The notes under the pieces: model-generated | Told to the model about the DNA's origin: nothing | The model's input: the letters and a program-made list of their open reading frames with translations, nothing else | Database searches by the model: none | Shown here: positions 28,338-36,381 of the stretch, one piece after another | How positions within the stretch are numbered: position 1 is the first letter of the stretch | Layout of the letters: every line of letters begins with the position of its first letter | NCBI RefSeq assembly: GCF_016107575.1 | Contig: NZ_JABAST010000028.1 | Location: forward strand, 1-38,473 | Direction of reading: 5' to 3' | Source: Psychrobacter faecalis | GTDB taxonomy: Bacteria > Pseudomonadota > Gammaproteobacteria > Pseudomonadales > Moraxellaceae | Length of the DNA: 38,473 bases | Position numbers and translations under genes: made by a program

Positions 28338-28895
28338 TTATGCCGACTTTTGCATCTGTAATGCCCATTTCTCAAGGTTCTCTTTCATGATTAATAAGTC
28401 GCTTTCAATCGTTTGCTGCTGATAAGCAGGATTGGTCGCCGGACGCACATAAGCAATATCTTCCCAATAAATAACAATGCTATTCGACTTCACCAATAAC
28501 GCTTTCACAAATGGCTCGATGCTGGCTGGCAGCGCTAAAGGTTCTTTATCCAAGCTAAAATTGGCTTGTACGGGTAAGCTTTTATTGTCGCTGCTATTGT
28601 TATCACTACTGCTGGCGTTACTTGCCGGACGCCATTGTCCATCTAACACCTGATAGCGAGTTAATGGCAGCTTGACATTATCGAGCACCAAACCATATTG
28701 CCCAATCATGCCGCGACCATACTCATTGTCACGGCCTTTTACCCAATCAGGGCAAGTAACTAACTTGGGATTGAGCTGCAAACGGCGCGCCGTCATACGC
28801 AGCTTATCCAAACGCTGGTCGATACCGCTAGGTTTGAGCGCCATCATACTCCCTAATACAAATAGTACAATGGCGATCGCAATCCACATTCCCAT
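28338..28895 (-). CDS. N-terminally anchored membrane protein of unknown function
   Basis: A 185-residue protein beginning MGMWIAIAIVLFVLGSMMAL, a single N-terminal membrane anchor, followed by a soluble domain with motifs CPDWVKGRDNEYGRGMIGQYG and VIYWEDIAYVRPATNPAYQQQ. I do not recognise a named family; proteins of this type occur beside topA in Moraxellaceae as far as I recall. AAAAGG lies 10 bases before ATG 28895; a TTG at 28916 is the upstream in-frame alternative. A Ser/Asn-rich insert sits near residues 96-110. It is upstream of topA on the same strand with a 281-base gap. Confidence 0.65.
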   Translation of the reverse strand: MGMWIAIAIVLFVLGSMMALKPSGIDQRLDKLRMTARRLQLNPKLVTCPDWVKGRDNEYGRGMIGQYGLVLDNVKLPLTRYQVLDGQWRPASNASSSDNNSSDNKSLPVQANFSLDKEPLALPASIEPFVKALLVKSNSIVIYWEDIAYVRPATNPAYQQQTIESDLLIMKENLEKWALQMQKSA

Positions 28896-29235
28896 AACAG
28901 TCTGACCTTTTAACAAAATTAATGGTGTGCTAGTGATTAAAACGTGCTGAATAATCTATCAGCGTGGCTCTTTATATAACAGCTTAAATATAAACGGCGA
29001 CTATCTAGTCGCTTATAATGAGCGTAAACCTTTAAAAAACAAACGCTCGTAAATACTATCTTCTATAAAGGGCTAGTTGCTAGGCACACCTGACATTTAC
29101 CAACGCCTTGCTATTTATAGTGGCATATCAAATACTTAGTACATAAAACCACTGATTCGATAACAAGATGCAAAAAGTTGGTCGCCTAAAAAGGTGCTAT
29201 GATAAACCATAATTTTAAACGCGCGCAGGTTTATT
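28896..29235. other. Divergent region with a 16-bp palindrome
   Basis: This 340-base stretch has no supported ORF. It contains a perfect palindrome (28997-29012), a TATAAT right after it (29014-29019), and a GAGCG/CGCTC pair spanning 29020-29048. Promoters for both flanking genes are expected here but cannot be fixed. Confidence 0.35.
28997..29012. promoter_or_regulatory. Perfect palindrome next to a TATAAT box
   Basis: GCGACTA-TC-TAGTCGC is a 7-bp dyad with a 2-base centre. A TATAAT starts 2 bases beyond it. An operator overlapping a promoter for the DUF2799 lipoprotein gene is possible, but the -35 sequence is poor. Confidence 0.4.
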
Positions 29236-29775
29236 ATGAATTATCTTATTAAACAAAACTCATCGACTGCTGCATCAGTAAATAAAATTGTCACCAAACT
29301 TATGGGTAAATCTGGGCTGACCATCTCGCTAGTAGGCGTAGCTTTACTGACTTTATCGGGCTGCGCGACCACCCAAAGTCTGACGCCCGAGCAATGCCAA
29401 AATAGCAATTGGCAAGAAGTCGGCTATGTCGATGGACTTCTCGGGCGCTCGGGGGCTTACTTTGGCAATTATACCAATCAATGCGCAAGTGTCGTTGGCG
29501 CAACGCCAAACCGCGTATTGTGGGAGCAAGGTCGCCAGCAAGGTCTAAAAAACTACTGTACCGAGCTCAATGCTTATAAACTTGGCCGCGAAGGTTATGA
29601 TTGGCAGCCTGTCTGTCCACTCGAAGGCATCGAAAAACTTGAGGAAGCCTACGCACAAGGACGCTACTATTATATGCGTCAGCGCGACCTTGATTATCTG
29701 CGCTCGCCGTATCCATTCGGTTATGGACCTGGACGCTTTGGCTATGGTTATCGCCCGTTTGGTTATGCTTGGTAA
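29236..29775 (+). CDS. DUF2799-type lipoprotein
   Basis: A 179-residue protein with a hydrophobic segment ending in lipobox LTLSGC (C43). The Trp/Gly-rich repeats WQEVGYVDGLLGRSG, LWEQGRQQGLKNYC and AYKLGREGYDW resemble the DUF2799 lipoprotein family, whose role is unknown. The C-terminus is Tyr/Gly/Phe/Pro-rich (GYGPGRFGYGYRPFGYAW), which may be flexible. The region ahead of the lipobox is unusually long (42 residues); an internal ATG at 29302 would give a more normal signal peptide but has no ribosome site, so I keep 29236, which has AGG 7 bases upstream. Confidence 0.72.
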   Translation: MNYLIKQNSSTAASVNKIVTKLMGKSGLTISLVGVALLTLSGCATTQSLTPEQCQNSNWQEVGYVDGLLGRSGAYFGNYTNQCASVVGATPNRVLWEQGRQQGLKNYCTELNAYKLGREGYDWQPVCPLEGIEKLEEAYAQGRYYYMRQRDLDYLRSPYPFGYGPGRFGYGYRPFGYAW

Positions 29776-30158
29776 TTACTATGATTAATGCCCGCTATAT
29801 AGTCAAAATATCCTGAAAACGCGACGGTATTGCTGATATCAATTTTTTGTAGCCTCTGTCTGCGTAGGCATAGCAAACAAGAAAAATTGATATCAGCAGC
29901 GCGTGATGTATCGATATTACTTTTCACTCACTATATGACCCACCGAATGCCATACAATCTACTAAATTGAAGGGTTGCTAAAAAAAGATAACCTCGCAAG
30001 GTTGCCCAAGCGAGGCGGGAGAGAAAGTTTATTATTTTAATTATTCTTGTTATTGTCGTGGTTATTTTCTTATTACTAAGCTTACTTATTTATCTTGCTA
30101 GCTTATTGTTTTAAAAACTATTTTTACTGCTCAACTGTATTAATCAGTCGTTTAAACC
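29776..30158. other. Gap between the DUF2799 gene and exbD, with repeat element 2
   Basis: This 383-base stretch contains the palindromic element at 29831-29898, a CCTCGC/GCGAGG hairpin at 29992-30015 and a very AT-rich tract before the exbD stop. No ORF is supported. Confidence 0.5.
29831..29898 (-). repeat. Intergenic palindromic element, copy 2
   Basis: GCTGATATCAATTTTT (29832-29847) and AAAAATTGATATCAGC (29882-29897) form a perfect 16-bp inverted repeat. The interior, read on the minus strand (CTTGTTTGCTATG, CGCA, AGAGGCTAC), aligns with the interior of the element at 11834-11908, while the arms are unrelated beyond the AATTTTT edge. It lies between the DUF2799 lipoprotein gene and the end of exbD. 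Confidence 0.7.
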
Positions 30159-30560
30159 TTACTCGTTAACAAAAGCCACCTTCGTTAATCCTGCTTGACT
30201 GGCTGCCGCTAATACTTGCGCCACGGTATCATACCTACTTTCTTTATCGGCACGCAGCTGGATAGAAGGATCCTTGCCATTCGCCGACTGTTCTTGCAGA
30301 CGCACTTCTAATGCTTCTATACTGATAGGCTTGTCATCCCAAAACAAACCTGCATCTTTATCGATGCTAATTTGAATCGCCTCGGGCGGTGTTTCATTGA
30401 CCTCGGCACTGGTTTTCGGTAAATCCAATGGCACCGTTGGATTCAGTACGGTCGCTGTCAATAAAAAGATAATCATCAATACCAGCATGATATCGATAAG
30501 CGGAATAAGATTCATCTCATTCATGCTTTGACTGTCATCGTCACCCAATTGAAATGCCAT
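30159..30560 (-). CDS. exbD: Biopolymer transport protein ExbD
   Basis: ExbD is the proton-channel partner of ExbB in the TonB energising complex. The 133-residue protein has a short cytoplasmic head, one membrane helix (PLIDIMLVLMIIFLLTATVL) with the essential Asp preserved in the NLIPLIDIMLVLMI motif, and a periplasmic domain ending LAAASQAGLTKVAFVNE. I use ATG 30560 (GAGAA 6 bases upstream), not the TTG at 30572. It follows exbB by 75 bases and is the last gene of the tonB-exbB-exbD run. Confidence 0.95.
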   Translation of the reverse strand: MAFQLGDDDSQSMNEMNLIPLIDIMLVLMIIFLLTATVLNPTVPLDLPKTSAEVNETPPEAIQISIDKDAGLFWDDKPISIEALEVRLQEQSANGKDPSIQLRADKESRYDTVAQVLAAASQAGLTKVAFVNE

Positions 30561-30635
30561 AATTGTTCTCAATACCGTTAATTGTCGTCTTTGCTGCTCG
30601 TGCTTTTTTGGCTTATTATCTCTACTGAACCATCA

Positions 30636-31328
30636 CTACAACTGCGATGGTGCGGATTTATGATAATGCTCAGCTTGTTTATCTGCATTTGACTGCTTCG
30701 TTAACTGCGTTACTTGATTAGTAGTATCACGTTGGACTGCTGGCTTTTGAATTGGCGCTTGTTGCACTGCAGCAAGCTCGCTAGATTGTGCCAATAAATC
30801 ATGCGCTCTATCATTGGCGTGATACATGACGCGGCGATTGATACGTATCGCAAGGTTATAAAACACCACCGCCGGAATCGCAACAGCAATCCCTAAACCA
30901 GTCATAATAAGAGCCTCACCGACAGGTCCTGCGACTTGTCCTAATCCTGCCTGACCACTGACACCGATATTATGCAGCGCATGGAAAATACCCCAGACCG
31001 TGCCAAACAGACCGATAAACGGCGCGATTGCTGCTGTCGTACCAAGTATCGGCAAACCGCGCTCACTGGCAAAACGATAGCGACCGATGTGCTTGAGTAA
31101 CGTCTGCTCAATCACCAAACGTCGAGACGCGGCATCGCTTTCAACCAAACTGACCTGCTTACTATGAATCTGCGCACTCAAATCATCGGCGACGCTAGCT
31201 GCCAGTTTGCGACTTTGCAATATGCGAATGATACCCGTCACCCAAGAGGCAATAGATAAAACAAGAAGCAAAAAGAATAAGGTTCTGGTCACCATATCGC
31301 TATATTGCCAGTAGGTTGTAAAGTCCAT
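30636..31328 (-). CDS. exbB: Biopolymer transport protein ExbB
   Basis: ExbB is the pentameric inner-membrane scaffold of the TonB motor. The 230-residue protein has three hydrophobic helices and the MotA/TolQ/ExbB signature APFIGLFGTVWGIFHAL together with VAGPVGEALIMTGLGIAVAIPAVVFYN. A Gln/Thr-rich cytoplasmic tail (about residues 190-230) extends past the normal end. AAGGAGT lies 6 bases before the ATG. It is separated from tonB by 181 bases, long enough for its own promoter, but no clear one was found. Confidence 0.95.
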   Translation of the reverse strand: MDFTTYWQYSDMVTRTLFFLLLVLSIASWVTGIIRILQSRKLAASVADDLSAQIHSKQVSLVESDAASRRLVIEQTLLKHIGRYRFASERGLPILGTTAAIAPFIGLFGTVWGIFHALHNIGVSGQAGLGQVAGPVGEALIMTGLGIAVAIPAVVFYNLAIRINRRVMYHANDRAHDLLAQSSELAAVQQAPIQKPAVQRDTTNQVTQLTKQSNADKQAEHYHKSAPSQL

Positions 31329-31509
31329 ATCAGACTCCTTAATGTGGGATGTCGTTACTTGTCATTTTATGATTGTTAGCAGTACGAGTTTTGATATCTA
31401 TTTTCGTACCTCGTTGCTATATTTCGCTGTGTTTCACTATATTTTGTATGTGTCGGTTGTTTTATATCTGCTTGTATAAATGCGCTTTTCTACACCCAGT
31501 CTTTTATAT

Positions 31510-32496
31510 TTAAGGAACCGCATAGGCAATTGGCAGGGTGACATTACCGACCACTGGCGCGCCGTTTTTGGTAAAGGGCTTGAATTTACCTGAACGCACT
31601 TGGCGCTGTGCTTCTTTATCTAACAGCGGATTTCCTGACGATTGGGCCACACGTACGCTATCGATACCACCTTGTTTATTGACTCTTAATACCAACACCA
31701 CGTTGAGCGTATCTCCCGAACGGGCGCGGCGAGCGGCGCGGTCTGGGAAGCTAAAGTTTGGCGCCGATGCCCAGTTCGCAGCACTGGCGGTAAAATTGAC
31801 AGGCTCATTACTTGCCGCAGCCGCAGCTTTGGCTGCAGCCTCTGCTTTTGCTCGAGCAGCGGCTTCTGCTTCTCTTTCAGCCTTTGCCTGCGCTGCTTTT
31901 TGCGCCGCCTCTCTAGCGGCATTGGCGTCTGCCTGCGCTTGAGCGTCACGAGCCGCTTGCGCCTGCGCTTCTTGCAGCGCTTTTGCTTGCGCTTGTCTTT
32001 CCGCTTGTTGCGCTGCCTTTTCTGCCTGCGCAGCTATTATACGGCGCTGTTCGTCAGCGACTGACTTATCAATAACTGGTGGCTTGTCTTCTATTTTTTT
32101 CTTTACAGGTAGTTCTTTTATAGGCGGCGTCTGTACAGGTTTTTCTTTCTGAACGATTGGTTCTTCTTCTCTTACTACTGGATCTACTGGCGTAACCGCT
32201 TTCATTTTTTGTTGCGTTTTTGGTTCAGGCTTGGGTTCGGGTTTAGGCGTTGGTATAGATTCAGCTTTACTTTGCGGCACTTCCTCTACCTCAGTAACCA
32301 CGTTTTCGATGGGTTGAGTAGGTAATGTGACCATTTGGATTTCAAGCGGCGGCGTCTCTTTAATGGGCTCATCTTTAAGCATAGGCGCTTTGATGATCAC
32401 CAAAGCGATTGCGGTAAGCAGGTGTAGCCCGACCACTAAAATAATAGCGATAAGTATCAATCTAAGTGGTGGCGCCTCTAAATCCGTTGAACTCAT
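31510..32496 (-). CDS. tonB: TonB energy-transducing protein with a TolA-like coiled-coil middle
   Basis: TonB links the ExbBD motor to outer-membrane siderophore receptors. The 328-residue protein has an N-terminal anchor (LILIAIILVVGLHLLTAIALVII), a Pro/Lys/Glu-rich stretch (about 75-140, TPKPEPKPEPK), a long Ala/Gln/Glu/Arg-rich segment (about 145-230) that resembles the TolA coiled coil, and a C-terminal TonB domain with VLVLRVNKQGGIDSVRVAQSSG and ending VVGNVTLPIAYAVP. The TonB-type C-terminus and the exbB/exbD neighbours favour TonB over TolA, which would sit with tolQR and tolB. The Fur-like box lies 45-63 bases upstream. Confidence 0.88.
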   Translation of the reverse strand: MSSTDLEAPPLRLILIAIILVVGLHLLTAIALVIIKAPMLKDEPIKETPPLEIQMVTLPTQPIENVVTEVEEVPQSKAESIPTPKPEPKPEPKTQQKMKAVTPVDPVVREEEPIVQKEKPVQTPPIKELPVKKKIEDKPPVIDKSVADEQRRIIAAQAEKAAQQAERQAQAKALQEAQAQAARDAQAQADANAAREAAQKAAQAKAEREAEAAARAKAEAAAKAAAAASNEPVNFTASAANWASAPNFSFPDRAARRARSGDTLNVVLVLRVNKQGGIDSVRVAQSSGNPLLDKEAQRQVRSGKFKPFTKNGAPVVGNVTLPIAYAVP

Positions 32497-32540
32497 AACA
32501 CCCTAACATTTAACCGTTATAGAATAGCGTAGATAATAAT

Positions 32541-32559
32541 GCAAACGATAACTATTATC
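32541..32559. promoter_or_regulatory. Fur box upstream of tonB
   Basis: CGATAAC-T-ATTATCA (32545-32559) matches the 7-1-7 Fur consensus TGATAAT-N-ATTATCA at 12 of 14 positions. Against the 19-base consensus the site at 32541 matches 14 of 19 positions. A further GATAAT half-site begins at 32532. It lies 45 bases before tonB and would mediate iron repression. Confidence 0.75.
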
Positions 32560-32671
32560 AATAGTAAATTATTAATCTCTCCATTTTTTTACTGCCTATC
32601 TTAAGCAAAGTTCTTGAGCAAAGTTGTTTAAAACTAAAAATTTAATGAATGAAAAGTCAGTTAATAAAAAC

Positions 32672-32714
32672 CATTATCGTTAATATTGATAATAAGTCTC
32701 AATTACTTTATCAT
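32672..32714 (+). promoter_or_regulatory. Siderophore importer promoter with overlapping Fur-like site
   Basis: TTGATA (32686-32691) and TATCAT (32709-32714), separated by 17 bases, form a good sigma-70 promoter facing the binding-protein gene, with a leader of about 130 bases. CATTATCG (32672-32679) and TTGATAATA (32686-32694) are Fur half-sites arranged around the -35, so the site could block polymerase when iron is plentiful. The Fur match is weaker than the one at 32541. Confidence 0.55.
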
Positions 32715-32852
32715 GGCAATTGTTTTTATAGTAAAAATAGCAAATGATCGTAAAACTTTAATTATAAAGCCGCTATTTTTTATCATTATTCTGCTGTTTT
32801 TTTAGCATTCTTATAACAATACCAACCAAACCTTTGATATACCGAGTTATTT

Positions 32853-33908
32853 ATGACTACTACTTTATGTTCTAATCGTACCGCAAGCCTCCTTGTTAAA
32901 CGTCCATTATTGACCGCCATGATGACCGCGTTCATTGCTAGTGTTGGCTTAGCAGGTTGTAGTTCGCCTGATTCAAGTGATAATGAGATAACAGAAACCA
33001 AAGCTGAAAACCAAACGGCTGATGCGGCCTCGAATGTGGCTGAAAATGACAACGTTTCTGTTGCGACCATCGCAGTTGATACGGTAAAAGGTAAAGTCGA
33101 TTTGGCCATGAATCCATCACCATTGGTCGTTTATGATATGACCTTGATGCAAGATTTGGCGGCGCTTGACGTAGCGGTTGACGGTATGCCAAGTGGGCTA
33201 CATTTAGATAACTTACAGTCAAAAGTACATCCTGATCCTAAAGAAGTCGGCACGGTATTTGAGCCTGATCTTGAAGCGTTGAACGCCATGCAGCCGCAAG
33301 CAATTTTGATCGGCTCGCGTATGGCAGAAAAATACAATGAGCTATCGAGTATCGCACCCACGCTGGATATGAGCATTGATACGGCAAATATCTATGAGTC
33401 AAGCAAGCAGCGCTTACACGATTTGGGTGCGTTATTTGGCAAAAGCGATCAAGCAGTGAAATTGCAAGGCAATATTGACACGCTGATTGACGAGACCAAA
33501 GCCTTAACCAAAGAAAATAAAGGCAAAGGCTTGGTGGTTATGGTCAATGGCAATAAGCTGTCAGCCTATGGTGATAAGTCGCGTTATGGTTTTATTCACA
33601 GCGTATTAGATATTCCAATGGCAGATGATAAAATCACTGATGCGCGTCACGGTCAGCCTATCTCATTTGAATACATACAAAAGACCAATCCAGATTGGTT
33701 GTTCGTCGTCGATCGTAGCGCTGCAATCGGTGAAGATGGTGCGGGTGCCAAAGCCGTATTGGACAACCCACTGGTGGCGCAAACCACTGCGTGGGATAAA
33801 GCCCAGGTAGTGTATCTAAGCCCAGACTCTTACTTAGCCTTTGGTGGTTATTATCAGTGGCTACAGGATTTAACGACGATTAAAAACGCCTTTACTAAGG
33901 CAAAATAA
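32853..33908 (+). CDS. Siderophore ABC transporter substrate-binding lipoprotein (FatB/CeuE/YclQ type)
   Basis: A 351-residue class III (helical-backbone) binding protein that captures a ferric siderophore in the periplasm. Lipobox GLAGC places the acylated Cys at about residue 36. A short disordered linker follows, then VVYDMTLMQDLAALDV, EPDLEALNAMQPQAILIGSR, MVNGNKLSAYGDKSRYGFIH and YLAFGGYYQWLQDL, which match the catecholate/petrobactin binding family (FatB, CeuE, YclQ). The exact siderophore cannot be read from sequence. It leads the importer operon under a Fur-like promoter. A hairpin at 33934-33961 separates it from the permease genes. Confidence 0.88.
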   Translation: MTTTLCSNRTASLLVKRPLLTAMMTAFIASVGLAGCSSPDSSDNEITETKAENQTADAASNVAENDNVSVATIAVDTVKGKVDLAMNPSPLVVYDMTLMQDLAALDVAVDGMPSGLHLDNLQSKVHPDPKEVGTVFEPDLEALNAMQPQAILIGSRMAEKYNELSSIAPTLDMSIDTANIYESSKQRLHDLGALFGKSDQAVKLQGNIDTLIDETKALTKENKGKGLVVMVNGNKLSAYGDKSRYGFIHSVLDIPMADDKITDARHGQPISFEYIQKTNPDWLFVVDRSAAIGEDGAGAKAVLDNPLVAQTTAWDKAQVVYLSPDSYLAFGGYYQWLQDLTTIKNAFTKAK

Positions 33909-33933
33909 ATTTTGACGCTACACAAAATACAAG

Positions 33934-33961
33934 TAGCAGCTGTTGCTTATGACAGTTGCTA
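33934..33961 (+). promoter_or_regulatory. Hairpin between the binding-protein gene and first permease gene
   Basis: TAGCAGCTGT (33934-33943) pairs with ACAGTTGCTA (33952-33961), 10 bp with one G-U wobble and an 8-base loop. It has no proper T-tract, so it may stabilise the upstream mRNA or attenuate read-through, giving more binding protein than permease. Confidence 0.5.
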
Positions 33962-34004
33962 TCCATAAAATTTTTCACACTCTATTCGTAAGCCAGTAGC
34001 CGTT

Positions 34005-35114
34005 ATGCCATTATTTTCACCTCGTGCTCAAGTCAGCGTTAAAACCAGCTCTACTCTGCCAGCTGCGCCATCAAGCTGGCAGCCGAGTGCAAGTAGTGGC
34101 AGCCGCTACGCCCGTGATAAACAGCGCCGCGCTGCGATACCGCCGTGGTTAATAAACACAGCCAGCCTCATTATTATGGGGCTTTTGGTGTTGTTAAGCT
34201 TATCCATTGGTGTAGCAGATTTTTCGTGGTCAGGTATTTTGCAAAGCCTTATCAGTCAAAGCGCCAACTCTGATAGTTCATTAATGTTAGTGAGCCGTAT
34301 TCCGCGCACCGTTGCCATTATTTTGACGGGTATCGCGATGGCGGTGGCTGGGATGATTATTCAAGTGGTGCTGAAAAACCGCTTCGTGGAACCCTCGATG
34401 GTTGGGGCAACCCAAAGCGCCGCATTGGGATTACTGGTAGTCAGTTTATTGTTCCCAGCCAGCGCGCTACTGGTCAAAATGGGTGTCGCAACTATTGCGG
34501 CAGTCGCGGGCATGATGCTCTTTATGCTGCTGATACATCGCGTTCCGCCGACGGATTTTTTGATGATTCCACTGATCGGTATTGTCTTTGGTGGCATTAT
34601 CGAGGCGATAACCACTTTTATCGCCTACCAAACGGAATCACTACAGATGCTCAGCGTTTGGCAATTTGGCGACTTCTCTTCGGTATTAGCTGGACGTTAC
34701 GAATTGCTTTGGTTGACGGGCGCACTATGCGTGCTGGCTTATATTATCGCCGATAAACTGACCATCGTCGGTTTAGGCGATAATATCGCGCTAAACTTGG
34801 GGATTAGTAAACGACAAGTGACGTGGCTTGGTGTTGGCATGGTGGCGATGATGAGCGCTGTCGTCGTCGTAACCGTTGGTATGATTCCCTTTATCGGTTT
34901 GGTCGTACCCAATATCGTTAGCCGCATTATGGGCGATAAATTACGTCGCAGCTTGCCCGCAGTCGCGCTCTTGGGCGCATCAGCCGTGCTACTTTGTGAT
35001 ATTATCGGGCGCTCCATTCGTTATCCTTTTGAAGTGCCTGTGGCGACAGTTTTTGGTGTGGTCGGCACGGTGATATTTTTATGGTTGTTATTACGTGCGC
35101 CTGCTGAGCAATAA
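34005..35114 (+). CDS. Siderophore ABC transporter permease, first subunit (FecCD type)
   Basis: An inner-membrane permease of 369 residues in the FecCD/BtuC family, which forms the channel with the second subunit. A soluble head of about 45 Ser/Ala-rich residues precedes the first of about nine or ten helices. Family blocks include RIPRTVAIILTGIAMAVAG, IIQVVLKNRFVEPSMVGAT, GIVFGGIIEAITTFIAYQTESLQ and the C-terminal MIPFIGLVVPNIVSRIMG with GRSIRYPFEVPVATVFGVVG. The ribosome site before ATG 34005 is weak, so the true start could be later. It is 96 bases after the binding-protein gene and 120 bases before the second permease gene. Confidence 0.9.
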   Translation: MPLFSPRAQVSVKTSSTLPAAPSSWQPSASSGSRYARDKQRRAAIPPWLINTASLIIMGLLVLLSLSIGVADFSWSGILQSLISQSANSDSSLMLVSRIPRTVAIILTGIAMAVAGMIIQVVLKNRFVEPSMVGATQSAALGLLVVSLLFPASALLVKMGVATIAAVAGMMLFMLLIHRVPPTDFLMIPLIGIVFGGIIEAITTFIAYQTESLQMLSVWQFGDFSSVLAGRYELLWLTGALCVLAYIIADKLTIVGLGDNIALNLGISKRQVTWLGVGMVAMMSAVVVVTVGMIPFIGLVVPNIVSRIMGDKLRRSLPAVALLGASAVLLCDIIGRSIRYPFEVPVATVFGVVGTVIFLWLLLRAPAEQ

Positions 35115-35234
35115 GCCCTAGCGCAATCTTGTCGCTGCCTGATTGTTAACACTTTTCTTAATTTATTCGTCCTGTTGTCTGATTAGATAAGCTTGGCGTT
35201 GTTACTATTGAAGGTAGCATAGTAGGATTTATTC

Positions 35235-36329
35235 ATGTTCTCATCGTCTAAGCATAACTTTATAAACGACAATTCTACCAAGACTGGCTCGGCAAAAAAG
35301 AGCGCTCTAGCAAATGCTACTTTAGACAATGACAGCCTTGAAGATACTTGTCGTCAAAACCTTTTAGCAAAACTTTGGACCTTTATCGCTGGTCATCCAA
35401 AATCCATTGCCGCGATTATTTTACTTATCTCGATGACGCTGTTTTTGACACTTAACGTCAACGGCTATTGGGACTTTGCCCTGCCATTACGGGGTAAAAA
35501 ATTACTGGCGCTAATGGTCGTCGGTTATGCCATCGGCGTATCAACCCTGCTCTTTCAAACCTTGACCCACAATCCTATTTTGACACCCTCCTTATTGGGC
35601 TTTGACTCACTGTATGTGTTATTACAAAGCTTATTGGTGTTCTTTTTAGGCGCCATTAGTTTTACCAGCATCAACCCCATTACCAAATTTACCCTTGAAA
35701 TCGTCCTCATGTTTGGCGCGTCGTTATTGTTGTTTCGACTGTTGTTTTCAAAAAGCAGTCAGGATTTAACGCGGCTGATACTGGTAGGCGTTATCTTTGG
35801 CGTGTTGTTTCGCAGCTTATCAGCGCTAGTTGCACGGCTCATTAACCCCGATGACTTCGTGGTAGTCCAATCGGCCAGTTACGCGCAGTTTAATACGGTC
35901 AATCCGCAGCTTTTGGGCATTAGCTTTGTTATTTGCGTCATCAGTGCGCTATTTATCTGGCGCTGGCGCTATCAATGCGATGTCTTGATGCTGGGCAAAC
36001 CACAAGCAATTAACCTTGGTATCAACTATCAACGCCTCGCCTTTGGGCTATTAACGGTCATTGCGGTATTAGTCGCTACGGCAACCGCCTTGGTCGGTCC
36101 GGTAACTTTTTTTGGCTTACTGGTCTGCGCCTTGACCAATCGTATCGCGCGCCATATGTATCACAGTGAGCGTCTGATATTGGTCAGCTTGGTGGCGATG
36201 ATTTGCTTGGTCCTCGGTCAAACTATATTTGAGCAAGTACTCGGCATGGCGGGTGTATTGTCAGTAGTGATTGAATTGGCAGGCGGCTTGGTATTTTTAT
36301 TACTCATATTTATGACCTATCGCCGCTAA
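35235..36329 (+). CDS. Siderophore ABC transporter permease, second subunit (FecCD type)
   Basis: The second 364-residue FecCD permease, close to FatC/YclO type. It has a disordered head of about 50 residues, then helices with RGKKLLALMVVGYAIGVS, FQTLTHNPILTPSLLGFDSLYV, and GPVTFFGLLVCALTNRIARHM in the region of the ATPase-coupling loop. AGGA lies 8 bases before the ATG. It is followed by the ATPase gene at 52 bases. The two permeases are distinct, so the channel is a heterodimer. Confidence 0.9.
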   Translation: MFSSSKHNFINDNSTKTGSAKKSALANATLDNDSLEDTCRQNLLAKLWTFIAGHPKSIAAIILLISMTLFLTLNVNGYWDFALPLRGKKLLALMVVGYAIGVSTLLFQTLTHNPILTPSLLGFDSLYVLLQSLLVFFLGAISFTSINPITKFTLEIVLMFGASLLLFRLLFSKSSQDLTRLILVGVIFGVLFRSLSALVARLINPDDFVVVQSASYAQFNTVNPQLLGISFVICVISALFIWRWRYQCDVLMLGKPQAINLGINYQRLAFGLLTVIAVLVATATALVGPVTFFGLLVCALTNRIARHMYHSERLILVSLVAMICLVLGQTIFEQVLGMAGVLSVVIELAGGLVFLLLIFMTYRR

Positions 36330-36381
36330 TGATGACTTTTTAAAACGCAACGGTTAAATTTTTCTAAAAACAAGAACTGCT

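Noticed and set aside
29992..30015. CCTCGC/GCGAGG hairpin considered as the exbD terminator
   Set aside because: It lies about 145 bases past exbD and has no T-run on the minus strand.
31538..31942. 134-codon plus-strand frame opposite tonB
   Set aside because: It is the reverse shadow of the Ala-rich tonB coiled coil, giving a low-complexity Ala/Ser sequence.
31510..32496. Reading this protein as TolA
   Set aside because: Its C-terminal domain is of TonB type, exbB/exbD follow, and no tolQ, tolR, tolB or pal genes are nearby.
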